54,258 nucleotides of DNA from positions 1-54,258 of the forward strand of contig JAUCBJ010008687.1 in NCBI GenBank assembly GCA_032718475.1, written 5' to 3'. This document shows, piece after piece, positions 1-10,467 of this stretch. Both the position numbers and the translations under genes were made by a program. Below the pieces are notes generated by a model, which was given only the letters and a program-made list of their open reading frames with translations, was not told the DNA's origin and did not search any database. This DNA comes from Nemertoderma westbladi. Its lineage: Eukaryota; Xenacoelomorpha; Nemertodermatida; Nemertodermatidae. The number at the start of each line of letters is the position of its first letter. Position 1 is the first letter of the stretch.

Positions 1-499
1 TTATTTTTGACGTCAAAATTGGATTTAGGGCTTTTAGGTTCTTAAGCGACGAAATATAGGTAGGCCTACGTCACATTATTAAAATGTTTTAATAAACTCT
101 GTTTACTTGATATATATATTATATATATATATATTTGACATATTTTATCATTTTTCCTGAAATGAGGACCATAAAGATTTATTATGATTGGTTATATTTT
201 CAAATAAGTTTTATTGGGAGGTGTAACTGACAAAGAAGCAAATAGAGACTAGAGTGTACATATTATTAAGATATGTGAGGAAATGGAATGGCGAGCCGAA
301 TAAGAATACATTTTACACAATTTCGCTTATGACACTTGTCCTGTATATTTCCATTCCAAGAAATTTTCTAAAAAAACAGTTGCTCTAGAAAATCATCCAT
401 AACCGAATTTTGAAAATCTTCCATTACCTAAAGCATATTCATCCTAGTTTGATAAAGAAACCCTTAGTCCGACAAGTTTATCATCCATTTTACCAATAA
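1..499. other. AT-rich sequence without a gene
   Basis: I see no coding region here. The stretch is AT-rich, with a short TA microsatellite near 112-133. It leads into the TAA-repeat tail of the LINE that follows. Confidence 0.5.
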
Positions 500-681
500 T
501 ATTTAATAATAATAATAATAATAAAATTTAATCATTTGTATAGCGCCAACATTACCGATAGTATTCTATGGCGCTAATCAGAGTTAGGTTAGTCAATTTA
601 AATAAAAAGAAAACCGCGTAGAGTACATAATTAAGAAAAGTAAAAACAAAGATTTTTAAAAACGATCGGCTAAAAATGAGT

Positions 682-2202
682 CTATTTTATAGGTGGGTGG
701 GTAAACAGGTGAGTCTTTAGTTTTCCTTTGAATGATGCCGTAGACTGGATATCACGTAGCGAAGCCGGTAGTTTGTTCCACAGCCGGGGCGCGCATACCT
801 CGAACGCCAGCCACCCGAGAGTGTAGCACTGGAACCGTGGTTCGACGAGACTTACTGTGCTACAACTTCTAGTTTGGAGGCGATCGCGACTAACTTTATG
901 GAGCATTTCGATTATATATTTGGGAGCGTGGCCGACCAAGGCCTTGTGCGTCATCAGCAGTATTTTAAATTCTACACGTTTGCGCCCAGGCAGCCAGTGG
1001 AGGGACTTCAACGTCGGCGATATATGGTCGTATTTGTGTACACCTGTAAGCAACCTAGCAGCTGTGTTTTGTACACGTTGGAGTTTATGTAATTGGTAGC
1101 TTGGGACTCCATAGAGAAGGGCGTTACAGTAGTCTATGCGGCTAGTCACGAGAGCATGTATAATTGTTTCTGCGGCCTTAGTGTCGAGATATTTCCGAAT
1201 TGAGCGAATGTTGTGCAGGTAGTAGTATGCGGCACTGCATGTTTTAGATATAAATTTATTCATTCTCATCTCGGAGTCGAACCAGGCTCCAAGGTTTCTG
1301 ACCGATTTAACCGGTTCGATATCAAAGTTTCCAACGCGAATTGAGATTGAGGACAGCTTACTCAATTGAGATTTCGATCCGAGCAAGATAAATTCAGTCT
1401 TGTCGTCGTTTAGCTTGAGCCGATGTTTTAATAACCAGCTGCGCATCTCCGCGATGCAGGCTTCCATGGACTCTATGGCTGCTCTTTCGTTAGACGATGT
1501 TAATGGTTGCAAGGAGCAGTAGACCTGATGGTCATCAGCATAACCGTGGCCAGCCAATGGTAAATGGTGCTCTATTACATCCAAGAGGCCAGCACTGTAG
1601 TTGGGGAAAAGTGTGCATGATAGACATGATCCTTGAGGGAAACCATATTCCAGTAGCTGATCGTCGGATGTGGCCCCTAACGTGGCTACTCGTTGGACTC
1701 GGCCAGATAGGAAGGACCGGAACCATTTGAGACAGGTGCCGCAGAAGATATGAAGGCGATTTCCAAGGACGTTCATCAGTCGAGTGTGATCTACATTATC
1801 GAAAGCGGCGCTGAGGTCAAGTAACACAAGTCAAGTTATTTGTTTGTTATCCATGTTTCGGAGAATATCGGATTGGACTTTGATGAGGGCCGTTTCGGTA
1901 CTATGATGTTTCCTATACGCCGATTGAAATATTGGCAATTGGTAATAGGTGTCAATGTGTGGCTGAACTTGAGCTATTACTGCCCTCTCAGTTATCTTTG
2001 AGATAAAAGCTATGCCACTAACTTGGCGAAAGTTCTTGTTTTTAACAGTTTTAATTGCATCTGTTGACCGATCTGAGGAAGGTTTTTTAGGTATTGGTGC
2101 AATTGTCCCAATTTTCCACAGTGGCGGGACCACTCCAGTCTCCAGTGATTGATTGACCATGGTAGTAATAGGCCGAATGAGAACCGGTAGACAAGACTTC
2201 AA
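682..2202 (-). pseudogene. LINE reverse transcriptase, C-terminal two-thirds, with one nonsense codon
   Basis: Reverse-transcriptase core of LINE-A. The segment 2202-1834 reads through the finger region, including SAYRKHHSTETALIK. A single TGA at 1831-1833 then interrupts it, and the same frame continues to 682. Box A is AFDNVDH just after the stop. FPQGS (box B) and YADD (catalytic box C) follow about 60 and 95 residues further on. The C-terminal part (CNALLYGVP, LHWLPGRKRVEFK, APRLWNKLP) is typical of CR1/L2/Rex-like LINEs. The apparent start at 1827 is a GTG inside the domain and not a real initiation codon. The protein would have copied LINE RNA at a nicked target. This copy is inactive. 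Confidence 0.85.
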
Positions 2203-2377
2203 TACCTGCGTCGGTAGGGGATCCTGTGGACATTGTTTATTCGGTGCAGTATTGACCAGTTTCGTAACTTCTTCTGCAGACAGAGTGTTTTGCTTAGATA
2301 ATGATTTTATTACATTAAATAGCTTCTTTTGGTCACCTGAGCATGCGCCGATTAATCCACGATAGTATTCCTGGCGA

Positions 2378-2707
2378 TCAGTTGTTAGTTTTTTTTGAGT
2401 ATATGTTTCGAATTTCTTTAAACTTAACTTTATCTTCTATTTTACCAGTTTTACACCACCTTTTTTCTGCTTTACGACGCTGTTGTTTTAGGCGGCGCGC
2501 CTCATGGCTGAACCACTTGTTCCCATCTCGTAGTCTAGTTGCTTTCGATTTTAAAGGGGCGTGTTTATCAATCAGTTTCGAAATTGTAAAATTATAAAGT
2601 TCGGATTTATTTACAATTGATAGATCGTCGAAACTAGGCTGACATAGTACCGATGTTGTTATATCGTGTTTGACATTGTTCAAGTTATTTTTTCCGATAT
2701 TGAACAT
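2378..2707 (-). pseudogene. LINE-A ORF2 fragment upstream of the RT domain
   Basis: A 109-residue reading frame covers the linker between endonuclease and reverse transcriptase of a LINE. It contains DKHAPLKSK and the basic stretch WFSHEARRLKQQRRKAEKRW, which are typical of that linker. It is out of frame with the downstream RT piece (2202-682), so at least one frameshift lies between 2203 and 2377. Together these form one decayed element. Confidence 0.7.
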
Positions 2708-2776
2708 TGGTTCAACTATACCAACAACTATTCTGGGAATTTTGATCCCTCTGACACATCAAACTACTTACAACAG

Positions 2777-2883
2777 GCTGCAGATGATGAAGAAAGCTTA
2801 CTAGCAGGAGATAGCTCTCACAGTTTGAATCGTGGTATTCGTTCTAGGGGTGGAAGCAGCTCAGGACGTGGAACTGGACGGGG
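2777..2883 (+). other. possible internal coding exon, Ser/Gly/Arg-rich, unrecognised
   Basis: An open frame (AADDEESLLAGDSSHSLN, then an RGG-rich end) is bounded on the left by caacag at 2771-2776 and on the right by a consensus splice donor, GTAAGT, at 2884-2889. The sense looks protein-like: an acidic start, then RGG/SSSGRG. No partner exon was found nearby and the next sequence is a tandem repeat. It could be an exon of an old transposon gene or chance. Confidence 0.2.
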
Positions 2884-2894
2884 GTAAGTTTCAG

Positions 2895-3375
2895 TATATA
2901 AGTATTTATTTTGGGGGGAAATGTATTTATTTTGAGGAAAATATGTATATATTTTGGGGGAATATGAATTTATTTTGGGGGATAACGTATTTATTTTGGG
3001 GGATTATGTATTTATTTTGTGGGATTATGTATTTATTTTGGGGGAAAATGTATTTATTTTTGGAAAATTTGTATTTATTTTGGGGGTTTTGTCATTTATC
3101 TTGGGGTAATTTGTCTTTATTTAGGGAGTGTTGTCAGTTATTTTGGTGTGAATAATTGGTTTTGGGGAGCATTTATTTATTTTGGTGTTGAATAATTGTT
3201 TATGGTGTTGAATAATTGTTTTTGGTGTTGAATAATTGTTTTTGGTGTTTGAATAATTTTATTTGGGAGTGACTTTATTTTATTTGGTGTTGAATAATTT
3301 TGTTAGGGGTCACATTATTTAAATTGGCGTAATATAAATTTGTTGGTGAAATTTTCATAGATTTTTGGTATGACT
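2895..3375 (+). repeat. tandem-repeat element, copy 1 (TATTTATTTTGGGG units, then TTGAATAATTG units)
   Basis: About ten diverged units of roughly 19 bp (GTATTTATTTTGGGGGAA) at 2905-3130 are followed by about six units around GTTGAATAATTGTTTTTGG at 3150-3300. A unique tail follows, GGTGAAATTTTCAT...GACTTTAAT. The same order of parts occurs on the opposite strand at 10468-10775, so this is a dispersed element and not just local slippage. Confidence 0.75.
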
Positions 3376-4729
3376 TTAATTATTGGTATTGGTATTATTA
3401 TTACTGCACCTCGAGCAATATTCCAGCGATATGTAAAACGAGTACAGAGTAGACCTACACTACGAGGAGAGTAGTGAGTAGCTGAACACTTACGTGAATA
3501 ATACAGAATTAATGACTGACAGATACTGAATTGTCTTTATTGTCTGTAAACAAAAACAATACAATACCTACTATATTCGATTGATTTTTGCATTAGAAAA
3601 GGGACATAACTCCATTTTTTCATGATAAATAATGCTGCTTTTCCTAATATTACAAAATTTCATTGTTTTTGTGTTTATTGTGTAACTTTGCCCTGATTTG
3701 TCAATTTTTTAAAAGAATTCCCTGACCTTTCCAAGAAAAAATGACATTTCCTGACCAACCCCCTCATGTAGACTGTCATAGCATATTCGTTACCTGGGTT
3801 TGTACGGATATTTTAGAGAACAGCTGTTGTTTCCACATTTGATCAAATTTTCGGTCGGTGGTACAACAATGGATGGGGGGGGGGGGGGGGGGGTGGGGTT
3901 AGAGTGATTAGAGTTGTAGTGTCAAGAGTGAAAAAAAAGATCAAAAGTGATAATTTGTTAAAAGCAGTTTATTAAAAATAATATAAAAAATATTTTAATA
4001 TAGTGTTAGTAATTTAGTGATAAATTAATTAAAATTAGCGATTCAAGCTGTGTGGAATTCAGTATGAAAAAAATATAATATTTAAAAAATAATAGATAAA
4101 TAATCATCTCCAGCCTTGACATCCAACTAACTCTACGGTGGCTGATAAAAACATGCAAAGTAATAATTAGTGGTATTATATTAATTACTAACTAACTAAT
4201 GAGGTTGAGGTTTTTTTTTATTAAAGCTAATAAATACACAATAATTAAACGGTACCGGTATACAAATCATCATATACAAATCAATGATTAGATTCAAAGA
4301 TTATTGTTCAAAATCGGAATTATTATAAAATAAATAAAATATACATTAAATACAAACTGACAAAGACTGTTGAAAATAGTTACATACAATATGTGTATGC
4401 TTTGAGGATATCCTCATGAGGTTTAACCTCGTTTCCATGATTCAAAGTTAATATTTATAGCTTTGGTATCATAGTTTGTTGTTAAGTTAAGTACAAAAAT
4501 TAAAATTATTATGATATATTATAAAAATATTAGGTAGGAATTTTAGTTCATTTAAGAAAATAAAAAGGAAGGATAGTTATTGGTAGGACATTTATGTACA
4601 GTTGATTTAAAAATATTAAAAAAAGGAGTGTGGCGCATAATAATTGGTAGTCCGAAATAAAATAATGTTAAATATTTGTGAAATCTAAATAGATATTATC
4701 CGTACAACTCCTGATTAGTTTAGATGTTT
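3376..4729. other. intergenic, no gene seen
   Basis: AT-rich sequence with no convincing ORF. It contains an uninterrupted run of 19 G at 3875-3893 and several poly-A/T runs. It is the 3' flank of the acyltransferase gene, which is on the minus strand. Confidence 0.5.
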
Positions 4730-6172
4730 TTACTTCTTGGTACAGCCGAGAACCGTTGCAAATGGATTCAGCAGCTCGATAACGAGTTCCACATCGGCAG
4801 TACGAAGTCCCAAAGCAACAACGAAACCGTCGACGCCATCGCGAATAATGATACCAATACCGTCGACGCCTCTTCTAACGGGAGCAAACCCTGAGTAGAC
4901 AGAGCGACCACTACCGAAATCTATAACGTGTTCGAATTGGGACCAGTTACTTATGGCGTAGGTTGACAGGGAGAGAACAGATCGAGCGAACGGGTTCACA
5001 AGCCAATCCTTCCTCTCCACGGACTGGAGATACGAGATCTGATTCCTAATGCGTTCCACGTCCATCTCCACCACGGAGTTCCTCACCAGTTCCGCGCATT
5101 CCAACACGATCTTGGATGCGTCCCTCGCCTCGTCTAGGATGACGTCACGTCGTACTGAGGACCACGCATACAACGACGAGTTCCCGAAGAACCCATCGGG
5201 GAGCGGTAGGTCCAGCCGTCCGGACCTCCGTACCGACACCGCGATGGTAAGAAACAAATCTTCCGGGAACTTCTCCCCGGCCCGGAAGCCTCTTGCCCGC
5301 GATACCGCCCACCACACAGCCCCGCAAATGACGTCATTGTTACTTAGCGACGATTTCGGGCCTCGCAGTTGGGCGATGGCAGAACGTGAGAAACGTAACC
5401 GAAGGGTTTCCATGGAGGGAGCGAGGAAAGATAGATTGGCGATGAGTTTACCACGTCGTCTGATTAACCAGGAGATTAAAGTGCGGATATAACTGGGAAA
5501 CTTGGAAGGAGAATATAGTAAGGAGGGGGAGGGAGATTCATTAGCCCTAAACGGAGGGAAAGCGAATTCCCCTATTGAGTTTATAGAGATGTCCTGGGGT
5601 GATTCGCCTCGACAGAAGGAGGCAAAATTCCGAGCGAGAGAGAAGAAAGTACTAGCGTCAGCGATGCAATGGTGCAGGGCCATGGTGAGTGCACAGCCTC
5701 CATCGGAGAGCGTCGTGTGCTGAACGACAAACACCGGTGACGGATGGAGTACGCCGGTCCAACTGTCTGGATACGCGTCGAATATCTCCGCTACGGGGAG
5801 CAGCGAGGGGGGTAGGTCATCGGGGGAGGTTGTCGTTGTAAAGGAGAGGGACTCAGCCGATATTAGGAGGGCAGTCTCTGTGAAGGGGGAGCCTCCGCGC
5901 GACCATCGGCCGTCTGGGTGTCTACGGTACTCCCTGGCCAATACGGCGGCGTATAGCGGGGTTGCTAGGAGACGCTGTAACCCCGATCGAAGGGATGAGA
6001 ATGTGGGAGCCCCTCGGGAGTCGAACACCCAGAGGAAGCTGATGTAGCAGGGCGGGACTGTGTGGTCCAGTACGGTTAGGAATGTGTCTGTGAGGGGTCC
6101 GTACACAGCCGTGGTAGACAATGCCTCCTCGGTCGGTAGTCGTATCCGTTCAAGTTCATAAACATCATTCAT
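4730..6172 (-). CDS. BAHD-family acyl-CoA-dependent acyltransferase, single exon
   Basis: Intact 480-residue protein, a usual length for the BAHD/transferase family (Pfam PF02458), which moves an acyl group from acyl-CoA to an alcohol or amine. The catalytic motif HHCIAD is at residues 167-172 (HxxxD, general base H168), preceded by SDGGCALTMAL as in the family. SNNDVICGAVWWAVSRAR (277-294) matches the central conserved helix. LPDGFFGNSS (323-332) and the C-terminal DFGSG (418-422, structural DFGWG motif) complete the pattern. I see no signal peptide, so it is probably cytosolic. The ATG at 6172 is the first in frame. The gene has no introns and is visibly more GC-rich than its AT-rich flanks, unlike the spliced kinase gene at the right edge. 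BAHD enzymes are best known from plants and fungi. The substrate cannot be predicted. Confidence 0.88.
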   Translation of the reverse strand: MNDVYELERIRLPTEEALSTTAVYGPLTDTFLTVLDHTVPPCYISFLWVFDSRGAPTFSSLRSGLQRLLATPLYAAVLAREYRRHPDGRWSRGGSPFTETALLISAESLSFTTTTSPDDLPPSLLPVAEIFDAYPDSWTGVLHPSPVFVVQHTTLSDGGCALTMALHHCIADASTFFSLARNFASFCRGESPQDISINSIGEFAFPPFRANESPSPSLLYSPSKFPSYIRTLISWLIRRRGKLIANLSFLAPSMETLRLRFSRSAIAQLRGPKSSLSNNDVICGAVWWAVSRARGFRAGEKFPEDLFLTIAVSVRRSGRLDLPLPDGFFGNSSLYAWSSVRRDVILDEARDASKIVLECAELVRNSVVEMDVERIRNQISYLQSVERKDWLVNPFARSVLSLSTYAISNWSQFEHVIDFGSGRSVYSGFAPVRRGVDGIGIIIRDGVDGFVVALGLRTADVELVIELLNPFATVLGCTKK

Positions 6173-7322
6173 TGTAATTCTGTAATTTGTAACCGTCGTG
6201 GGTAAGGCTGTAAGGTGGCCTTGATGGGTAAACTTCTTATATTAGTAGAGCAGGATCAGTTAGCCTATGGTTTTCTGTGACAGATTTAATTAAGTTCTGG
6301 CCCTGTCTTCACTACCGAAACTTAAGTATGCCCGTATGTAGCCAAAAAGGTTACTGTATGTTTACCATTTTTTTTAATCTTGTATTTCAAACTTGAACTT
6401 ATAAAAGTATTGCAGTATTGACATTCAGTTGTTTAATTTTGTTAGGCGTACATCAGCACATTAAATAATTAGAGGATAAGTAATGCTTTAACGGTAAACT
6501 ATGAATTTAAGTTTAGGAGGATAGAAAGTTCCTTCAGAATGAATTTTCGTCAATATTTTGAAATTGCCGTCACAATCTAACACTCACTGATTTACAGTGT
6601 AGCCAATTAAAAGTAAATATTCTAATTTGATTGCACAACTGACAACATACTCGGCGTTACCAACTTAGAAGTTAAATATTAATAAAACAGAACGATCAAT
6701 TTTTCGCATTATTTGATTGTTGTTAAATTCAAAAGCAAGATATAATTAGAGATAGATAGGGCGAGGTAATAACTTTTGCTATTATTAAGATAAATATTGT
6801 TCTTATGGGAAAATGACGAAAAATCGAAGAGCGGACAGTGTTATTCACATGGAAGGCAAAATAGCTTTATTGATAACTTTTGGAGAAATAATTATACAAA
6901 AAAATTTAAATATTGTAAATCCGACAGCATCCCCATCCCCACCCCCTCCATGTTGTATAAAACAGGCTAGGAGGAAACTTGATGCAAATCACGTCTATTT
7001 TCCCATGGGGAGGGATGAATTTTGATAGAGTAGAAGCAGCTAATTAATGTATAAAATTGTATCTGACTGTGAAGAAAACAAAATAAACTTTAATTATTGT
7101 CATTCATTACCTATTTGCTATTTATTGCAATGTATAAAATTGAGTACCATAAACCTGACTTAAAAGAAAACAGAATAAACTGTAATTATTATAATTACCT
7201 ATATTTATTACGATGTATAAAAATGAGTACCGGTACCGCATACTTCTAACTTATGTCTAACTTATGTTCAGAAAGTACAGTGCAATGCCTCTCGAATACG
7301 GGTGTGATTCCCTGATTAAACG
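6173..7322. other. intergenic between the acyltransferase and Hikeshi genes
   Basis: No coding region is supported. It holds the 5' flank of the acyltransferase and the 3' flank of Hikeshi, both on the minus strand. Near 7080-7220 a short motif (TATTTATTrCnATGTATAAAA...GAGTACC) is repeated twice in tandem, diverged. Confidence 0.45.
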
Positions 7323-7910
7323 TCAATTCTTTAAAAATGAAGGATCGTTTTGCAATTTATTCAGAACCAATTCGTACCACTTTTGAACCTCTTTTAAAGG
7401 CACAAATAACTCCGATGGTTGTGGGGTCATTTGGCTTTGTGTTATTGCGAAGGAGGCGATATAATTAAACAGCTGATTGGCTAATTTCTGGGGCAAGTCT
7501 ATATTCATTGTTGTGTTAGCTGCATTCGGAGTTAATTGCGAGATTTCAGCATCCGATTTTATTTGTATTCCCAGTTGAGTCGGCGTAGTGGAAGTGAAAG
7601 CGTCGCCGAAACCGTGAGGTGTAGCCACAGCGCGGGATTGTAAGGAATCCAGTCCGGACAGTTTAAACACGGCGCTGGGTTTCGCGTTGCTAAGGAACCC
7701 GAGATACAGCCATGCCTGTTGGCCGTCGTTCCTAGGGAAACCGAAGTAAACGGCCCCTGCGAAACCGGTCGGAAAAGGGACCGCGCCGGTGAGGAAGACT
7801 ACGAGATGGTGGATAGAAGTGGCGTCCGTCACGGTAGTGAGGAAGCTGGTTTCGTCGATTTGTTGGAAATCGGTTTGAACTAGACGCCCTGATGCTACAC
7901 AGGCGAACAT
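7323..7910 (-). CDS. HIKESHI: Hikeshi / OPI10 family protein, single exon
   Basis: A 195-residue protein matching the Hikeshi (OPI10) family, whose animal members are about 197 residues and import HSP70 into the nucleus during heat stress. It starts MFACVASGRLVQTDFQQ, has the hydrophobic core VVFLTGAVPFPTGFAGAVYFGF and the GFLSNAKPSAVFKLSGL segment near residues 70-90. It ends with SFAITQSQMTPQPSELFVPL and KWYELVLNKL, both family hallmarks. The open frame extends 34 codons further upstream without an ATG. The ATG at 7908-7910 begins exactly where the family begins, so I chose it. The whole domain lies in one exon, although vertebrate genes are split. It is on the same strand as the acyltransferase, about 1.15 kb away. 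It could be a retrocopy or a gene that lost its introns. No stop or frameshift is present. Confidence 0.9.
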   Translation of the reverse strand: MFACVASGRLVQTDFQQIDETSFLTTVTDATSIHHLVVFLTGAVPFPTGFAGAVYFGFPRNDGQQAWLYLGFLSNAKPSAVFKLSGLDSLQSRAVATPHGFGDAFTSTTPTQLGIQIKSDAEISQLTPNAANTTMNIDLPQKLANQLFNYIASFAITQSQMTPQPSELFVPLKEVQKWYELVLNKLQNDPSFLKN

Positions 7911-8030
7911 TGCACGGTAGGGCCTAATGTTATAAGCAAAATAACTTAGAAAGTGGCAAAGACTGACAAGAACTGCTGAACTGAAAATATCCGAATTTAT
8001 GCCACCTACCAAGACAATACCAGCCTACCG

Positions 8031-8604
8031 ATGTATGGCTATTCCGAGGTAATGTAGCGTTAGGTCTAAATCGGTATACCTTAGGTCCCGTAGCTTTAGG
8101 TCCTGGCGCGTTAGGTCCTGTAGCATTAGGTCCTGTAGCTTTAGGTCCTGGCGCATTAGCTCATGTAACATTAGGCAGGTCCTATCTGCCTATAGCATAT
8201 ACTGATATATCTGACTGTTGATTATTCTCTATTAATCTATTCTACAATATCCCTGACTCTCGTTTATTGTTTTGGTTCCTTTCAAGTTCAACTCGCCTCT
8301 GTGCTCTGTAACCTGTTCCTTCACTAACCTGCCTGGTTTTGGAGGCAGACTGGACCTACTGACCTAATGGCACGGCCCTAACGCTTCCAGGACCTAACAC
8401 CACGGAATTAATGCTACCAGGACCTAACGCTACCAAGGACCTATAGCGCCAGGACCTAACGCACCATAATCCTATTCCGACAGTAAACAAAACATGGACT
8501 CAGACCAGCAGAAAATCGATCGTAATATCATTCAATCGCTGGATGAACTTGTAAGCCATGTGAATGACTTCTGCAACCTCGCCTTAGATTGGAACATGGG
8601 ATAG
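8031..8604 (+). pseudogene. small ORF split by a foldback transposon, unrecognised
   Basis: An ATG at 8031 opens MYGYSD-. The frame is interrupted by the foldback element (8048-8471) plus one copy of its 9-bp target duplication. After these it resumes at 8481 as SKQN and then MDSDQQKIDRN, and ends at TAG 8602-8604, giving about 46 codons in total. The exact in-frame continuation across the insertion suggests that the site was coding, or a 5' exon, before the transposon arrived. An ATG inside the right half (8494) could still be used. The product resembles nothing I can name. It is divergent to Hikeshi and might share a promoter region with it. Confidence 0.3.
8048..8471. mobile_element. foldback/MULE-like non-autonomous DNA transposon
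   Basis: A 424-bp element flanked by a perfect 9-bp direct repeat CTATTCCGA (8039-8047 and 8472-8480), as expected for Mutator-like elements. Its ends are inverted repeats: GGTAATGTAGCGTTAGGTC on the left against GATTATGGTGCGTTAGGTC read inward from the right, 15 of 19 identical. Both arms consist of repeated GTTAGGTCCTG(G)-type units, four to six per arm in opposite orientation, so the whole would fold into a long hairpin. It has no ORF. Confidence 0.8.
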
Positions 8605-8714
8605 GACGTATCGTGAAGATCTCATCGAGTCCCAGAAATTGCAAAAGGCCACCTACTCTACTTTCCCTTTCTGCCTTTGTTATTTTTACCTTAGGCCTAT
8701 GCCTATGACATAAG

Positions 8715-8918
8715 CTATGCGGCGGTGTTATATAACGTCTTGCAAAGACCCAGCACCACCCCACGGAGATACCGCCTGAAGCTTGCTGGGCACTGTTGCC
8801 GCGGGCGGTACACAACCTTGTGTTATTGCAGCCTGATGGTGTGGTGAGAATATGTAGACGTGGGACGTGGTATTCAGCCTATAACTTTCTTCAGAGGCCT
8901 GCTCAGGAACACTGGAAT

Positions 8919-8949
<31 letters not shown>

Positions 8950-9000
8950 TTGCGATCTGGTGGACCTTGCTGGGTCTGCCGCTGCCGTCACTGAATCTTG
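8715..9000 (+). mobile_element. degraded RTE-like LINE 3' end
   Basis: Translation with frameshifts gives LYNVLQRPS..., then YRLKLAGHCCRG, and ITFFRGLLRNTGI. These align in order with the better preserved LINE C-terminus at 37.8-38.3 kb ([27 protein letters not shown]). It is an old, broken copy. A run of 23 G (8927-8949) interrupts it. Confidence 0.55.
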
Positions 9001-9790
9001 TGCAAGCCGTTTATCATATCATCATATTAACAAGAAAAATTTACCGAGGCTCCTGTTCTCAATTAAATATCTACCAATTTTCAGGCTAAAAATGTTCATA
9101 AACTGTTTTAATTTATAAATGAATATGATAGGGTGGAATTTGTATTAACACTAAAAACGTTGGCAACACTGACCACAGCAAAAAACAATAGACCCGAGTC
9201 AGAAATTGCCAGATAATGAGCTACAGTAGGCCTACTGTATCTTTGTCACAGCAGTAATATTATTTTATACAGTACACTTCCAGTACATATTCAAAGAGGT
9301 CTAGATACTTAAACTTTAAACGAATGTTCCAAGAAACACTCAATGGAGGTCAACTGCTTAAATGACCAAGGTGCCCATGTTCAGGAAAGCTGGCTGATTA
9401 CGTTATCCGATAAACGTCTAGGGCCCTAGGGTGAGAGTGAGGGAGACTTGAACCCCAAAAGTTATAATCGTTCTAAAGAACAGTAGGCGCGGATACACAA
9501 TAGGGGCGCGCGGCACCGCGCACCATCGATTTTTTGAGAAAGAAAATAAAATGAGTAATTGAGTAAATGAGTAATTTTTTTTTAGATTTACTATTGATGG
9601 CTACGTTAAAACATACAAGGGCAGTCATCTAACCCCAAGCGAAATCCACATTTAATTAACCACAAAACTTCCATCTCCATACCCCCTAAGATAAAATCGC
9701 TGTAAAACTTCCACAGGGCGCGCTCCATATAGGCGGGAGGGGGGTATCACCTTGGCATAATAGATCAGCGCAGTAGGGTATGGGTGTAAA
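9001..9790. other. no gene seen
   Basis: No convincing ORF or repeat. It contains a local GC-rich patch near 9485-9530. Confidence 0.45.
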
Positions 9791-9797
9791 CGTTAAG

Positions 9798-10083
9798 CAG
9801 ACACTGGTGCAGACACGTGGTGCAGACACTGGTGCAGACAGTGATGCAGACACTGGTGCAGACACTGGTGTAGACAGTGGTGCAGACACTGGTGCAGACA
9901 GTGGCGAAGACACTGGTGCAGACACTGGTGCAGACAGTGGTGCATACAGTGGTGCAGACACTGGTGCAGACACTGGTGCAGACAGTGGTGCAGACTCTGG
10001 TGCAGACACTGGTGCAGACAATGGTGCAGACAGTGGTGCAGACACTGGTGCAGACAGTAGTGCAGACACTGGTGCAGACACCT
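9798..10083 (+). repeat. 12-bp minisatellite (GGTGCAGACACT)
   Basis: About 24 copies of a 12-bp unit, GGTGCAGACACT or GGTGCAGACAGT, in tandem. Because the unit length is a multiple of three and lacks stops, it is open in several frames on both strands. The long low-complexity ORFs here are artefacts of the repeat. Confidence 0.9.
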
Positions 10084-10467
10084 GGTGAAAATACTGAAAT
10101 ACCAGAGTACTCCAAAACAAAATATCAGCAGGCACTATTACAGTATATTATATTTTATCATAGATTTTATTATCTACAAATATGCGAGTAACTACTGAAA
10201 GGTTCTACATGAAGTAGGGAGGGAGTATGTAGTACAAGTCGGGGTGCGTGGGGGTGAATGTGCCCTGATTACAAATAATTATAAGTGGTGTGTACAAAAG
10301 TAATTAATCGGTATTCTCGTTTTCATATAAACAATAATGTACAGTATACAAACTGTGAGCAGCATGTAGCAATGTCTCCAAGGAATGGAGCTTAAGCGAC
10401 AGTGTTTGATTTTTTGTACATGACCTACTTTATGCAGAGTATGTTTACTTTTGGCTACCGATTAAAG
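10084..10467. other. no gene seen
   Basis: AT-rich spacer between two tandem-repeat regions. No coding, RNA or mobile feature recognised. Confidence 0.45.

Larger units (their letters stand above)
500..2707 (-). mobile_element. 5'-truncated CR1/L2-like LINE (LINE-A)
   Basis: This is a non-LTR retrotransposon on the minus strand. Its 3' end is at the left: the conserved tail (gcgctatacaaatgatt followed by a TTA-type microsatellite at about 507-533) is the kind seen on CR1/L2-like LINEs. Reverse-transcriptase-like coding fragments run from 2707 down to 682, and no endonuclease domain is present, so the copy is 5'-truncated. It is dead: one in-frame stop and at least one frameshift are visible. 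I could not identify target-site duplications, so the right border near 2707 is approximate. Confidence 0.8.

Noticed and set aside
5049-5492. 147-codon plus-strand ORF
   Set aside because: It lies antisense to the conserved BAHD domain and is explained by the GC-rich codon pattern of that gene.
8728-8991. 87-codon ORF with a proline run
   Set aside because: The proline run is the translation of the poly-G/C tract, and the strand is opposite to the RTE-like LINE remnant.
9686-10191. Overlapping ORFs of 80-150 codons in the 12-bp repeat
   Set aside because: The repeat period is a multiple of three and free of stops in several frames on both strands, so the ORFs are expected without any coding function.
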